This document shows, in pieces, positions 11,608 to 23,022 of a stretch of 64,000 nucleotides of DNA. Within the stretch, counting starts at the first letter, position 1, and each line of letters starts with the position of its first letter. Made by a program: the position numbers and the translations under genes. The DNA is from Watersipora subatra (lineage: Eukaryota; Bryozoa; Gymnolaemata; Cheilostomatida; Watersiporidae): positions 50,880,007 through 50,944,006 of the forward strand of contig NC_088715.1 of the NCBI RefSeq assembly GCF_963576615.1. Reading direction: 5' to 3'. The notes under the pieces are model-generated. The model was not told where the DNA came from. It saw nothing but the letters and a program-made list of their open reading frames with translations, and searched no databases.

Positions 11608-11923
11608 ACCAACTTATGCAGAGTTTGTTCACAGCAATTTATATCAAAATGAATAAATTAAAACTGTAGCAATATTAGTGCGCTAGTTGACAAAACTATT
11701 CTGATTTTCAGTATTTGTGCTACTAAGCTGCCCAAGCCTGAATTTTAAGAGTTAAACTACTTCAAATAAGTTTTTTATAGCATATCTGAATAGAGGAGAC
11801 TCTTAGCTTCATTTTGATATATAAAAATTTAAATTTGAACACCTTGGCTGGCAGCTACTACAACATATTTTTTGAAAGTGCTCAAAATTCTAGGGTGGTC
11901 CGCTTATTTTTCACACCACTGTA

Positions 11924-14418
11924 TAAAAAACTTTCTCATAAAATGTTTCAGTTTGTGAACATGTAAGAACAATAAAGTATACTGCATTCATAGAGTCTAA
12001 AAGTAAAATCATATCATAAATTTTTAAAATTTATTAAACACGTTTATTCTATCTTGCTGTGAGCTGCACCAGATATCCTTTTTATAATAGCATATCTACA
12101 ATAATTTTATAACTTATCTAAACTAATTTTTCGTTATAGTATTTTTTATGTATTAAAAATAACTTTGTATAAATAAACTGGTTTAAATATCAACAAATGT
12201 AAAAGCAACAATATAGATTATTAAATTTTTATTTCAAATACTCACTTAACCGCAAAGAAGTTCCCATTAGTTTATGTTTAATTGTATGTAATGTTTATGT
12301 TTTGCATGATTAATAGTAAGAGTAATATACTACGTCATAAAATATTCTTGTTCTCATGAAACTAATGTTCTTCTACATTGAGATTATATAAGATCACATG
12401 CAATCGTGCAGTCTATAAACTTGGACTAATGTTGCACAAGGATATTCTAGACAATTCTTACCATATTAGATTTTATCAGTTAAACCATATACAGTGTATG
12501 CTGCTCTGAACAAACTAATTTTATTTTAAGATAATATATTTGTTGGCTAGTGTGTTACTGAATTACAGAGCTGACTTTTTGTTGAAAGTTTGTTTCATGT
12601 AAGCAAACACTGACTTCCATGAACGTGAGTGTTGTTTTTATGTGGACTAAATGCTAAAAATAGTTTTGTAGTCAATATTATGGAGACTGATAGATAAAAT
12701 GTTAAAGTAGGTTTAAAAGAGTTGGCCTGCTAATATCTACCCAGAAAAAAATTACTTCAGGTCTTCCTGTTTAAACTAAATTAGGATAATTAAAATAGTA
12801 GTGAAGCGATTTCACTCAGAAAATTTATTTAAAGTTTGACAGTTTCAGTAAAACTAATATCAATTCTAACTTAATTTACTTAACATAGCAAAAACTTAAT
12901 CATTTCTTTAATTTCAGTTTATTTAAATATTATTTTTCTATTTTTCTCTGAAATTTATGCACCTTTATGAGGTATATGAGGCGTGTTTACTTCTAAATGC
13001 CGATTAAAAGCATCAAATCCTATTTCAGTTATAATCGCTTGCGATTGAATGTGAAACGGGAATTTTACATGAATTTTCATTATTCATTTTATATCATCTC
13101 AGTAAAGGTATTATAACTTTTGAATCACACAAACAATTGTAGTTCACAATATGTAGATGAACTCGCTTGTGTGGTCATTGTTTTCAGATAATTGACCTGA
13201 TTAAGTTAAAACATTACCTACTAATTTCATAATAAAATCATCCTATCCTAACTGACTTAAAATCATTATCATTGAGCAATCTATTCAAAATATTGAGAAA
13301 GTGTGTCAGAAGAAAAATAAATGCTCTCATTAAAAAATAAAACTTTGTGAATATGAAATGCTAAGTTTTGCAATTGCTTTAATAATTCCAGAGTTCACAA
13401 GCTAATCCTTAAATTTCGGTATAAAACCCTTTGAGGAAAATTGCAAGTTTTATCATGTTGAAAGTTCATTTTTAAGAAAGCAGACACTTGTTATTGATGT
13501 TCCGGTATTGTAGTCTATAAATTTATCTATTACTTCTCAAGTGATAAATACAAATTATATTATAATATCATTCAAATCCTTATGGAATCAGCTTCAGATT
13601 TCTTTTAATAAACAATAAAAATATCCTCTGTAAACTATATTACCTATGTGTATCTAATCAATAGGTGGTATAAAAATAGCTTTGCTCTATTATGATTTGA
13701 TTCATTCAAAAACAGATTAACTCTATACCAAGCCAGTTAATGTTGTTCTTGTTCATGGGTAATTGTTAATCATCTAAGCTTACTTATTAATTTGTGTATA
13801 AAAACATTCTTTGTGAGAGCTGCATCACAAGTACATTATGGCTTCTAATGTTTTTTATGGATTATTTAGAAATTACAGATAAGTGGACAAGAAAAGCTAT
13901 TTCTGTTCAGCCTGATTAATGGTTAAGCTCAGGACTTGTGAAAGAGAAAAAAACTAAATTCCATCATTAGTACGTCTTTCTTTTATTGCTACCAAAAAAC
14001 GGTCATACTTGTTCGAATATTTTATAATATAAAACTGTGAATTAGTCGTTTCAGTAGAAGTTTAATATAACAAATTTTTCCTCATCAGTATTGGTACCAA
14101 GAACCACCCAGGTTATTTCTCAAAAGAACTAAAAAAAAATTTATTTAACTCCAATTCATCAGTTGTAGGTAGGATGGTAAATTTAGTTTATCAGCGTTTG
14201 ATGTTAACTCTTTCAAACTTATTTATGCAAAAACTTTGCCATAATTTATAACTAAAAAGTTGAATTGAGCTTAAATAAAAATATATGTATAGTGAATTTT
14301 AAGTGTGTTTTCTGTAATATCCCTGTAGTTGCATGAGTTTACTGAATGTAGTTTAGATTTACTAGTTGCAAGAGTTTATCATTGGTTTCTGAATATGCAG
14401 AAAATCAATACATTTAGT
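11924..14418. other. AT-rich non-coding DNA, nothing recognised
   Basis: I saw no exon-like segment, repeat array or transposon end in this stretch on either strand. It might be an intron of the minus-strand PAN-domain or unrecognised gene, but nothing shows that. Confidence 0.4.
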
Positions 14419-14950
14419 ATCACCCCGTATGGTATTCTCAGTTCACTGAGTATAACCACATGTGATACTCTCATCTCACTGAGTATAGACACGTGTAATA
14501 TTTTCACCTCACATAGTATTCCCACACATGCTATTGTCAGTTCACTGAGTATAACCACATGTGATACTCTCATCTCACTGAGTATAGACACGTGTAATAT
14601 TTTCACCTCACATAGTATTCCCACACATGCTATTGTCAGTTCGCTGAGTATAACCCCACATGGTATTCTCAGTTCACTGAGTATAACTACATGTAATATT
14701 TTCACCTCACACAGTATTCCCATACATGCTATTGTCAGTTCACTTAGTGTAACCACATGTGATACTCTCATCTCACAGAGTATAACCATGAGTAATATTC
14801 TCATCTCACTCAGTACACGAACCCATCATATTCTCAGTTTACTTACTATAATCACGTGTGAATATCTCAGTTCAATGAGTTGAACCACGTGATATTCTCA
14901 TCTCACTGAGGATAACCACATGTGATTTTCTCAGTTCACTCAGTATAACC
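14419..14950. repeat. Minisatellite, 33-bp unit with 99-bp higher-order period
   Basis: About 16 units of the type gttcactgagtataaccaca + tgtgatactctca. Three variant units alternate to give a 99-bp superunit repeated at the start of the array. Because 33 is a multiple of three, long ORFs arise on both strands (14329-14883 plus, 14379-14804 minus); these are artefacts. Confidence 0.95.
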
Positions 14951-14952
14951 AT

Positions 14953-15655
14953 AGGGTGGCAAGCTTTTCAGTGTGAAGGCCACATTCAGAAAATATAATT
15001 TTTAATGGGCACATCTAATATAGCTGACTTTGAAAAGACAATTTAAAAGTGATAGAAGTCAGACAACTATACATAGAATTTCATTCAAAAAGCAATTAGT
15101 TTATATTAATTGTTTTTAAATGTGTAAAATTCACCTGAAATGCATTTGTTTTTTCCAAAATTATATATGGAACTTATAATATACAAAACATAGAATAATA
15201 TATTATTGTTGAAAGCAGGGTTACTGAGTAGTTGTTCATTAATAGGAATAATATGTGTCAACGAAAAGGATGTGACTGACCACACTCCTTCACCAATTTG
15301 CTAAAATGAAGTTTCAAGTTGCTTGAGCTAACTTTTAAGACTGAGCGAAGGTTTGAGTCAATAAGAAGTGATCTGTTTCTTGACTTATTAATTTTCATTA
15401 CAGAGAAGGTCTGCTTACAAATATATGTTGACTCAAACGCCATAAACATATTTCTAGCAAATTTTTCAGCTGTTGAAATCTTTCTGACTGCAAAGAGGCA
15501 TGAAACTCAACCAATGGTTTGCTTTCAAAAATCATCTTTAAAGAGTTTGCGGCCCGCAGTCTGCGGGCTACAGTTTGTGGGCTGTATGCGGCCTGAAAAC
15601 TTTTTAGAGTTTGTGGCTCACATGTGGCTCACAGGCCGTAGTTTGCCTACCCTTA
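14953..15655. mobile_element. Decayed hAT-like transposon fragment
   Basis: The left end reads AGGGTGGCAAGCTTTTCAGT then gtgaaggccaca. The right end, reverse-complemented, reads AGGGTAGGCAAACTACGGCC then tgtgagccaca. This is the AGGGGTGGGCAAAC...GGCCACA terminal type common in hAT elements. The ends face each other about 700 bp apart. The interior has only short broken ORFs (15319-15687 plus, 15258-15449 minus). No clean 8-bp target duplication was found. It inserted at the right edge of the 33-bp minisatellite. Confidence 0.5.
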
Positions 15656-15806
15656 GTGCAATTTCTTTTATAACTTTACTACAGTAGTCTTTGGCACCAA
15701 AGCATTTAACAAGCAAAAAAGATTTTTTCGAGGATGTGAGAGACTGCTACTACAGTTACCAGTGAAGCATATTAAACAGAAACAGACCTTCATAAATAGT
15801 CGTAGT

Positions 15807-15974
15807 CTATTTTGGGGCATCCGGGGCTGCTAAAGCAGAATCAAAAAGTTTACAAGTTCCTCCAGTCTGGTTAAACTCATACGCAATGCAAATATGAGAT
15901 GTTGAAGTCATGCACAAAAGAGAGCAGAGTTGAACCAAGTCAGTGTAATGCTGAGCTTTGGCCAGAGAGCTCAG
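15807..15974 (-). CDS. Terminal exon encoding most of a PAN/apple domain (partial gene)
   Basis: A minus-strand acceptor (gatactag, intron side at 15975-15977) opens 55 codons ending in TAG at 15807-15809, phase 0 at the start. The peptide has the order TDLVQLCSLLCMTSTSHICI-AYEFNQTGGTCKLFDS. This is the PAN/apple arrangement: a C-x3-C pair in the first helix, a C before an aromatic Y-x-F strand and a C-x-L-F strand. PAN domains are extracellular, disulphide-bonded ligand-binding modules, common in secreted and membrane glycoproteins of lophotrochozoans. The remaining exons must lie at higher coordinates on the minus strand; I could not identify them. The whole protein is therefore unknown. 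Confidence 0.6.
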   Translation of the reverse strand: MSSLAKAQHYTDLVQLCSLLCMTSTSHICIAYEFNQTGGTCKLFDSALAAPDAPK

Positions 15975-15977
15975 CTA

Positions 15978-17192
15978 GTATCCATTTCTCTCAACAAATA
16001 CCTCGTTACATTCTTTAACATTCTAAAATTTATAGATTCGTGAAGCTATACCAAATATCTTGCAAAAGCAACTTACAAATTTTTGCCGAACCTATTCATC
16101 TCTGCCTTGTTTGATAATAGCCATAAATGCTTGTTTACATCGCACCCGCTTTTATATCTTGCTAGCTTCTTAAGCGGCTTGTGATTGCAGCAGCTTTCCA
16201 AAAGACAATTCTCTCTGTCCAAAAGTAACGAAACCCGGTGTGCCAGGGTCTGCGCAAAAAATACACAGATGAGGTTAATAGCGTTGAGAAACTCACAAAA
16301 AGATGCAGCCGCCTAATTTCTCTAGCATTGATAGCTATAACAGATGACTGTGTGAATTAAACCAATGTAAAAAGATTTATAGAGTATTGAAAAACTTGCA
16401 ACGTTCTAGTTACCATACTGTTTAGAACCAAAAAATTCTACAATTACGAAAACTTCGCTTTCTTGTTTGCCAATGAAAAAATATTAAAATAATCTTTACT
16501 GACGCATGGTTACCAAAAATCTTTTTAACTTTCAAGTTTCGAAAAAACTACAAAGTTTCTGTTAAAAGAAAATAACGCAAAATAAACAATGTTTGTTTAA
16601 AACTTGGCAAATAAACTTAATATTTTGAAGTAAAGAACTGAGTTCACTTAACTTACCTGATTAGCTTAATTTAAGCCCCAAAAGTAAATTAACAATGATT
16701 AAAAGCAAAAATATTTTATCGTAAGTCATCATCCTTGAGTTTATTCACCCAGCAAAACAAGACTGCGCAACACAACTAACAATATTACTCATCATAACTG
16801 ATATTGCTGCTATTGATTGGAACAGCATTCAAATGCATGAATAATTTATACATTTTTTATTATATCAAGGCAAGCGAACTTAAGCTTTGAAATATTAGCA
16901 ACACAAGATGATATCTGATGCTCATCTGGCAGACAATCTCACATGTTTTCTGCAATTACAGTGGCCTGTAAATGACGGTGCTATAGGCTTGCTATCAGTA
17001 GAGCCTGCTTCCAAAATGATTACCCAGTGCAGAAGCTATTAGTCGAACTACTGTCAGTGTCTTTTGGTGAGTCCTCAAATATATCGCTGTTGCTCAAATG
17101 ACTCTCTGTTGTCTAAATTAACAAACTATATATCCTGTAACAGATAACAGGATGTATTATACATCCTGTAACCTGTGACTGATCATATGTAT
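15978..17192. other. Non-coding DNA upstream of the PAN-domain exon
   Basis: This is presumably intron or 5' flank of the minus-strand PAN gene. Two minus-strand coding-like snatches (near 16179-16250 and 16665-16745) were examined and not accepted. Nothing else was recognised. Confidence 0.4.
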
Positions 17193-17659
17193 GTACATAC
17201 CAGGGATCGCTAAACATATTATGGAAATGTTTACTTTTCCATATCCATTTCCATAAACATAAATATTTCCATAATTTTATGGAAATGGATATGGAAATTT
17301 TATTTTAGAAATATGGAAATGTTATGGAAATGGAAATAATATGGAAATGAATTATGGAAATGTTATGGAAATGGAAAAAATATGGAAATGAATTATGGAA
17401 ATGTTATGGAAATGGAAATAATATGGAAATAAATTATGGAAATGGAAATAATATGGAAATGAATTATGGAAATATTATGGAAATGGAAATAATATGGAAA
17501 TAAATTATGGAAAGGGTATGGAAATGGAAATAATATGGAAATTATGGAAATGAATTATGGAAATTTTATGGAAATGGAAATAACATAGAATTGAATTATG
17601 GAAATTGTAACATACACGTAATCCAAGATATAAACAGAGGGGAGTTATATTGTATAGAC

Positions 17660-18010
17660 TAGGCTACATGAATAGACAATGGTAATACACAAACAGCTAA
17701 CATCAGTGGTATTACAGAAACTATTAAAGGGGTCTGGAAGAAACTAACTCAAATTGTCTCTTGCTCGGCTACATGTATAGACAATGGTAACACACAAACC
17801 CAGCTAACATCCGTGGTATTACAGAAACTATTAAAGTGGTCTGGAAGAAATTAACTCAAATTGTCTCTGGACTTGGCTACATGTACGGACAATGGTAACA
17901 CACAAACCCAGCTAACATCAGTGGTATTACAGAAACTATTAAGGGAGTCTGAAAGAAACTCTCAAAACATCTCAAATCGTCTCTGGCTTAGTTATAGGCA
18001 ATGGTAGCAT
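17660..18010. repeat. Tandem repeat, about 108-bp unit, three copies and a partial fourth
   Basis: Each unit carries ggctacatgtatagacaatgg, then acccagctaacatcagtggt, attacagaaactattaaa and gtctggaagaaactaactca. It separates the two satellite-filled MITE copies. Confidence 0.9.
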
Positions 18011-18114
18011 ACAGTTTTGATGTTGCCTGGACCCTAAATAAAGTATATTAGCAAGCAAATATCATATTCATATTATGTATAAATTAATCACATATTCGGG
18101 AAGAGTTGACGATT

Positions 18115-18138
18115 GCACACACACACACACACACACAC
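18115..18138. repeat. CA microsatellite
   Basis: A pure (ac)n run just left of the second MITE copy. It produces part of a spurious His/Thr-rich ORF. Confidence 0.95.
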
Positions 18139-18790
18139 GCTCATTTGACACGCAAGCGCGCACACATACGTACACACCAGGGATCGCTAAACATATTATG
18201 GAAATGTTTACTTTTCCATTTCCATAAACATAAATATTTCCATAATTTTTATGGAAATCGATATGGAAATTTTATTTTAGAAATATGGAAATGTTATGGA
18301 AATGGAAAAAATATGGAAATGAATTATGGAAATGTTATGGAAATGGAAAAAATATGGAAATGATTTATGGAAATGTTATGGAAATAGAAATAATATGGAA
18401 AGGAATTATGGAAATATTATGGAAATAGAAATAATATGGAAATAAATTATGGAAATGTTATGGAAATGGAAATAATATGGAAATGAATTATGGAAATGTT
18501 ATGGAAATGGAAATAATATGGAAATGAATTATGGAAATGTTATGGAAATGGAAATAATATGGAAATAAATTATGGAAATGTTATGGAAATGGAAATAATA
18601 TGGAAATAAATTATGGAAATGTTATGGAAATGGAAATCATATGGAAATGAATTATGGAAATGTTATGGAAATGGAAATAATATGGAAATAGATTATGGAA
18701 ATGTTATGGAAATGGAAATAATATGAAAATGAATTATGGAAATGTTATGGAAATGGAAATTGTGACAAACACGTAATCCCTGGTACATAC

Positions 18791-21700
18791 TCATATACCC
18801 AACAACTGATTTCATATTTACACCAAACAAACAAAAACACTCAGCTCAACAGACATAAACACATGTCTTATATTTAGAACATCCTTATATCATAAGAGTT
18901 TTTTATTGCCATTGAATTCCCATGATAGTATTATTTTCCACGCAGCTTGATTGGCTTTTGGCAGCATTGGCCAGTGTAATAAGCGTTGGCCAGTGTAAGG
19001 TCATGCATGTTTGGGTCAAAACTTGAGATGGTACAAAACACTATATAATCAATAAAATCAATATATATTGACTTTGATCAGCCTTTCAAGTAAGCTAAAC
19101 AAGTACATTGGAGGCTTCAAACGCAAGTGTAATTTTCCTTCTCAACTTTTATGCTATTTTATTATCACGCTTTGAATATTATTTAGAGACCTTTGACTTT
19201 CGTAATGTTGTTTTCAAAATTATGTTTCATTCTAATTCGCATTCTAGGTTCTTTTTCATTTGCAATCAGCTCACCCAATACATACAAACATGGTAGTCTT
19301 TAATGCTAGTGTCAGCTGCAGCATCACCACTCTTTCACCTCAGCATATTTACACAACATTCTCTTGTTCTCTTCAGTGTCTAACAGATTTTCAGATCTGT
19401 TACTACAATTAAGTTGTTGGTTGCTGATATTTTTAGGTGTGAGCCCGGATGTAGTGATCATATAGGGAAAATTGGAGAAACTATTGAGATACTATGACAG
19501 AGTTTTCAATTTTAAGTGCGGTACCTTTGTATTCATGAAATTTGGTAGGCTCAAAAACAAGGAAAATACAGTTCAGCTGTCCGCATGTATAATTGGTTTT
19601 GGTAATTAATACCCTATTCAAAAAGCTGTACAGAACAACCTGAAGATATGAATTGTCTCCTCCTATCAAAACTGAGCTGCTTATGTAATAAAATATATCA
19701 GGAAACTTCCCTAAATATTGAGCTTTTTCTGTAAAGTACATCAGGTAGCTCGTTATTTGGCTCGGCTATAAGCTATCATGTAGCTCACTACAATAGCACA
19801 TTATGTAATTTATGTACATGTCATATTTAAACATGTCAGTAAGTCGACAAGCATTACTATTTCAGTGAACTTCAGATCTTCATGCCAGAGAGGAGGAAGT
19901 GCTTGTTTACTAGCAGGTAACCTATAAATTTTAGAAAAAAATACAAAGGTTTTTTGAAAATAGTTCTTCGTAAACTGCATTCTTAGCTGCATGTTCTATT
20001 GCAATGCCAGTAATTATCTTTTTGTGATATATAATTAATTCATATATTATATAGTTATATATGTATAATTTTACATATTCATGTACACATGTAAATTTAT
20101 ATATATATAAAATTGCATATTTTATATATATGTATAATTTATTAATTTAAGTGTTATAAAAAATTTATATTTATATATAAATTTGTGTATAAATATATAA
20201 ATTTGTATAAATAATACACACATATATATGTAAGTAGGGATAACGTTACAGTAATGTAGCCAATGTTACACTCATTTCTTGCTTGTCTGACAGCTGTATA
20301 ACTAAGGGTAAAAACTAAAAATATTTTGTTTTATAGTTGCTTGTGTCTAACTAAGAGCACATTCATACATTTAGTCTGTGTTTTTATTTTAGCAGTTTTG
20401 GACATCTAAAAAGGTATTCCGCAAATGTATTGGCAGAGTAGTTACAAAAAGCACGAGGCAGAAGCCACGGATGCTTGATGTACATAATTGGAACAAAAAA
20501 ACAGCTTATTTAATATTTAGCTTTTGTTCTATTTATTTGTAACAACTAAAAGATGTATGATGAGAATTCGGGGCTACACTGCTGTCTGACTTCCCAACAG
20601 TTTTGAGCAGTCATAGCATTTACTATAAGTTCATGAATCCACGTGATCATGTAATAAAGCTAGTACATGAGTGAGTAGAAAGAGCTTATACAGTCTCTTC
20701 TCGAAACTCTTCCACGTAAGTAGTTTTGCTTCATGCAGTGGCTATCATCACTCCTCCTTCTAATTGTCTTTACCAATGGCTTTTAAGATTTTAACTAGGT
20801 TGTTGTTTGCTGATCGCAAAACATATTTTTATGTTTCAGATATTTTTTAGTTTTTCATTTAATTGATATTAGGAGTTGACAACTACATGTAAACATATAC
20901 ACAGTCAGCAAGTTTGATTTCTGTTTCAGATATGCTGTATAACCATGTTATTTATTTATAGTACAACCATTAAATTGTTGTAGGTACACTACAAAGTAAT
21001 GTTCTGCACCATCAAAGCATTAAACCTTCTTTGCTGATAGGCTATTCCACCATGAGGCTTTTTTAATGTATTCTATTTATTCTCTGAATTTTTTGTATCA
21101 TTTGTGCCCCTAAAGCAATGCAATGCCTGTTCTATGCTAATCTATGGCATCTAAGCGCATTTTCATAGCCAGAGCGTATAGTAAAGTTGACATGAAAGGA
21201 GTTGCCGAACGTTTGGGGTATTGTTGGAGTTGTGTTTTCGTTTTCTTTTGATTACCATAGACATGGTGGACGATTGCTCGAAAAAGACGCGTTTTACGGT
21301 AGACCAATAACAACAAGAAATTCGATCACGTTTTGGGCGGTTTTTCCGTCAGATGTCAAAATGCTCCACGTTCCGACGTAAAAGTTCTAGTTTTCGCTAA
21401 ATGCTGGATTAGGTATCTTACAATTTCCTTATAGTCGGGTAGGTACAATTTTAAGAAATATTATATGCTACATGTTTTAGTTTCTTATCAAATAATCATT
21501 TTCGAGTTTTAGTGGTGTACATCGGCGCTTATTAGCGTACATATCAGTTGCCGGTTTGTAAAGTTTTCTGGTTACATTCAGTGTTTCTTATGTCATTCCT
21601 TGCTTCACTCTGAACTGAAACGCCTTTTTACTCACATTTCCTGTTATTTGTTACATCTCACTTTTTGCTGCCGATGACTCAAATGATATTTGATTTGTCT

Positions 21701-22253
21701 TGATATCGTTCTTTAAGGAAATGCACTGATTAGAAAATAGGCAGATTTACGCGTGGCAAAGTCTGATAAAGTTGAACGAAGACTTTGAGTTACATTAGAG
21801 TATCAAGATTTCGTAGACAATTTGTTTGTTAGTGAATTACATATTGGCGAAATTTTCGTCCAGTGAAAGGTGGCAGTCAATCGTTTAATATCAAGCCGAC
21901 AGTGTAAAATACTTTGGCGTCTTTATATAAATTTTTTTCAAAAGGTATGAATGTTGAGGTAGCCATAAATCAATGGTAGGTCGTTGACTAACAGCAGTGC
22001 GTGGAATTTCTCGTGAATGACTAATATTTTCTATTTGGAAAGAGCCCACCTGATAAATTTGTCATGGTTCTTGACTTTATTTTGAGAACAAAACTTGAAA
22101 CGAGTATTAGAATACATGAGATCGTTGTAAAAAACGAGATAAAAGATAATTGACCAATCAGATCATAACATGAAATAAACATTAGTCAGTTTGTGTTCAC
22201 TGAGGCATAATGCATTGTTTCTCAACAATGACCAGTATCAAAAGTGACCAAGA
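18791..22253. other. Non-coding DNA, nothing recognised
   Basis: This contains the AT microsatellite-like tract at about 20030-20230 and a less AT-rich block at about 21130-21700. ORFs at 19108-19296 (plus), 19481-19741 (minus) and 19810-19992 (minus) show no recognisable motif or supporting splice sites. Confidence 0.4.
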
Positions 22254-23022
22254 AAGGTAACAAAATCTCGGGCTTAATAAGAAGTCTTTTAACACTTCCT
22301 GTGAGGCCAATTCTTGGCTACGCCTGTCAGGTGTGGTCGCCATAAAGCAAGTCCTTAATAGATCCTTAGATTACTTAGTGCTATAAACCACAACAAACTC
22401 AACAGTAACCTGCTAATTTCATTTAATAACCTCTGCACTCATTTAAGAACTCCTCCTCTGCAATCTTTTAAAACGAAACTCAAACTACACCTATCCTCTG
22501 ACCAATAATACCATTCACCATCTAGCCTTACCTGTTTTAACATTTTTATATTATACGTTGTTTTCATAACTAGAAACTTGTTGTCATAGAGAACTTTTGT
22601 TTAAACAATACTCATATCAATCATCAAGCTTTCTTATTACATATTTTATGTGTTCAGTTCCAACATTATTATATTAGTTGGACTATTCATTAGTCTTTTA
22701 GTTAGACTATAGTTTTTTTGTGTTGTTCTTTTTTGTTTTGTTGTACACTGATTTTTAGTTAGTTTACTTGCTGTGGTACCTTGTGGAAAACATGTTGTAA
22801 AATATAACTATTGATTACCACAATAAAGATTGCTCATATAAAATAGATATGCTAGAAACTAGCCAGAGACATGCCATTAGATGGATTTTCAGACTAGGGC
22901 AGTTAGAAAGTGTCACCAACTGTATGAAAGAGCATGCTATAGATACACTTAAGGCTCAGCGACAAGAGCTAGATAAAAATTTATTAAAAAGATTGAATCT
23001 AATCAATACAGCATTAACATAA
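22254..23022 (+). mobile_element. Non-LTR retrotransposon (LINE) fragment, C-terminal RT region, split by a nested element
   Basis: The left part (22254-22346) encodes GLIRSLLTLPVRPILGYACQ followed by VWSP. This is the conserved 'Y-A-x-x-V-W-S-P' thumb-side motif of Jockey/CR1-type reverse transcriptases. The right part (22843-23022) encodes LETSQRHAIRWIFRL and a tail to TAA, the region that follows that motif in the same proteins. The two parts are separated by a nested insertion with an ATAAA duplication. Joining them does not give a perfect frame, so the copy is an old dead remnant. Its 5' portion is missing. Confidence 0.75.
22347..22837 (+). mobile_element. Nested 5'-truncated LINE tail with 5-bp target duplication
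   Basis: Flanked by ATAAA at 22342-22346 and 22838-22842. A frame ending TAA at 22506-22508 encodes TPPLQSFKTKLKLHLSSDQ. That is the usual C-terminal end of an L2/CR1-like reverse transcriptase ('...S-x-x-x-F-K-x-x-L-K-x-x-L'). About 330 bp of T-rich 3' UTR follows, ending accacaataaagattg. Only the last part of the element was inserted. Confidence 0.7.

Larger units (their letters stand above)
10661..11921 (+). mobile_element. Tc1/mariner-type transposon, complete ends, chimeric interior
   Basis: The element is bounded by TA on both sides (10659-10660 and 11922-11923). Its inverted ends are about 31 bp: left CAGTGGTGTGAAAATTAAAT then ggaccacc, right (reverse complement) CAGTGGTGTGAAAAATAAGC then ggaccacc. 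TA target duplication, this terminal sequence type and the transposase remnant place it in the Tc1 group. The 1261-bp length is normal for the group, but only the 5' half of the transposase is present. The 3' half contains a histone-type 3' processing stem-loop instead of the catalytic domain. The ends look intact enough to be mobilised in trans, if a related transposase exists. Confidence 0.9.
17201..18782. mobile_element. Composite hAT-like MITE, two satellite-filled copies within one 8-bp target duplication
   Basis: Both copies begin CAGGGATCGCTAAACATA (17201 and 18178). The second ends ACGTAATCCCTG at 18782; the first stops three bases short of that end, at 17624. The 8-mer gtacatac lies before 17201 and again after 18782, while the second copy is preceded by gtacacac. 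TIR CAGGGAT and an 8-bp duplication fit hAT-type non-autonomous elements. The interior of each copy is an array of a roughly 41-bp unit built from tatggaaat words. Between the copies lie a 108-bp tandem repeat and a CA microsatellite. No transposase is encoded. Confidence 0.65.

Noticed and set aside
16179..16250. Minus-strand CADPGTPGF...FGQ resembling the start of a sushi/CCP domain
   Set aside because: No second Cys or Trp-Cys pattern follows, there is no donor before the next stop, and the resemblance covers only about seven residues.
16665..16745. Minus-strand MMTYDKIFLLLIIVNLLLGL, a signal-peptide-like start before a GTAAGT donor
   Set aside because: A TAA lies in frame just before the donor, and AT-rich random sequence easily encodes Leu/Ile-rich runs.
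19481..19741. 86-codon minus-strand ORF
   Set aside because: No recognisable domain and no splice sites in phase; may be a decayed element but nothing shows it.
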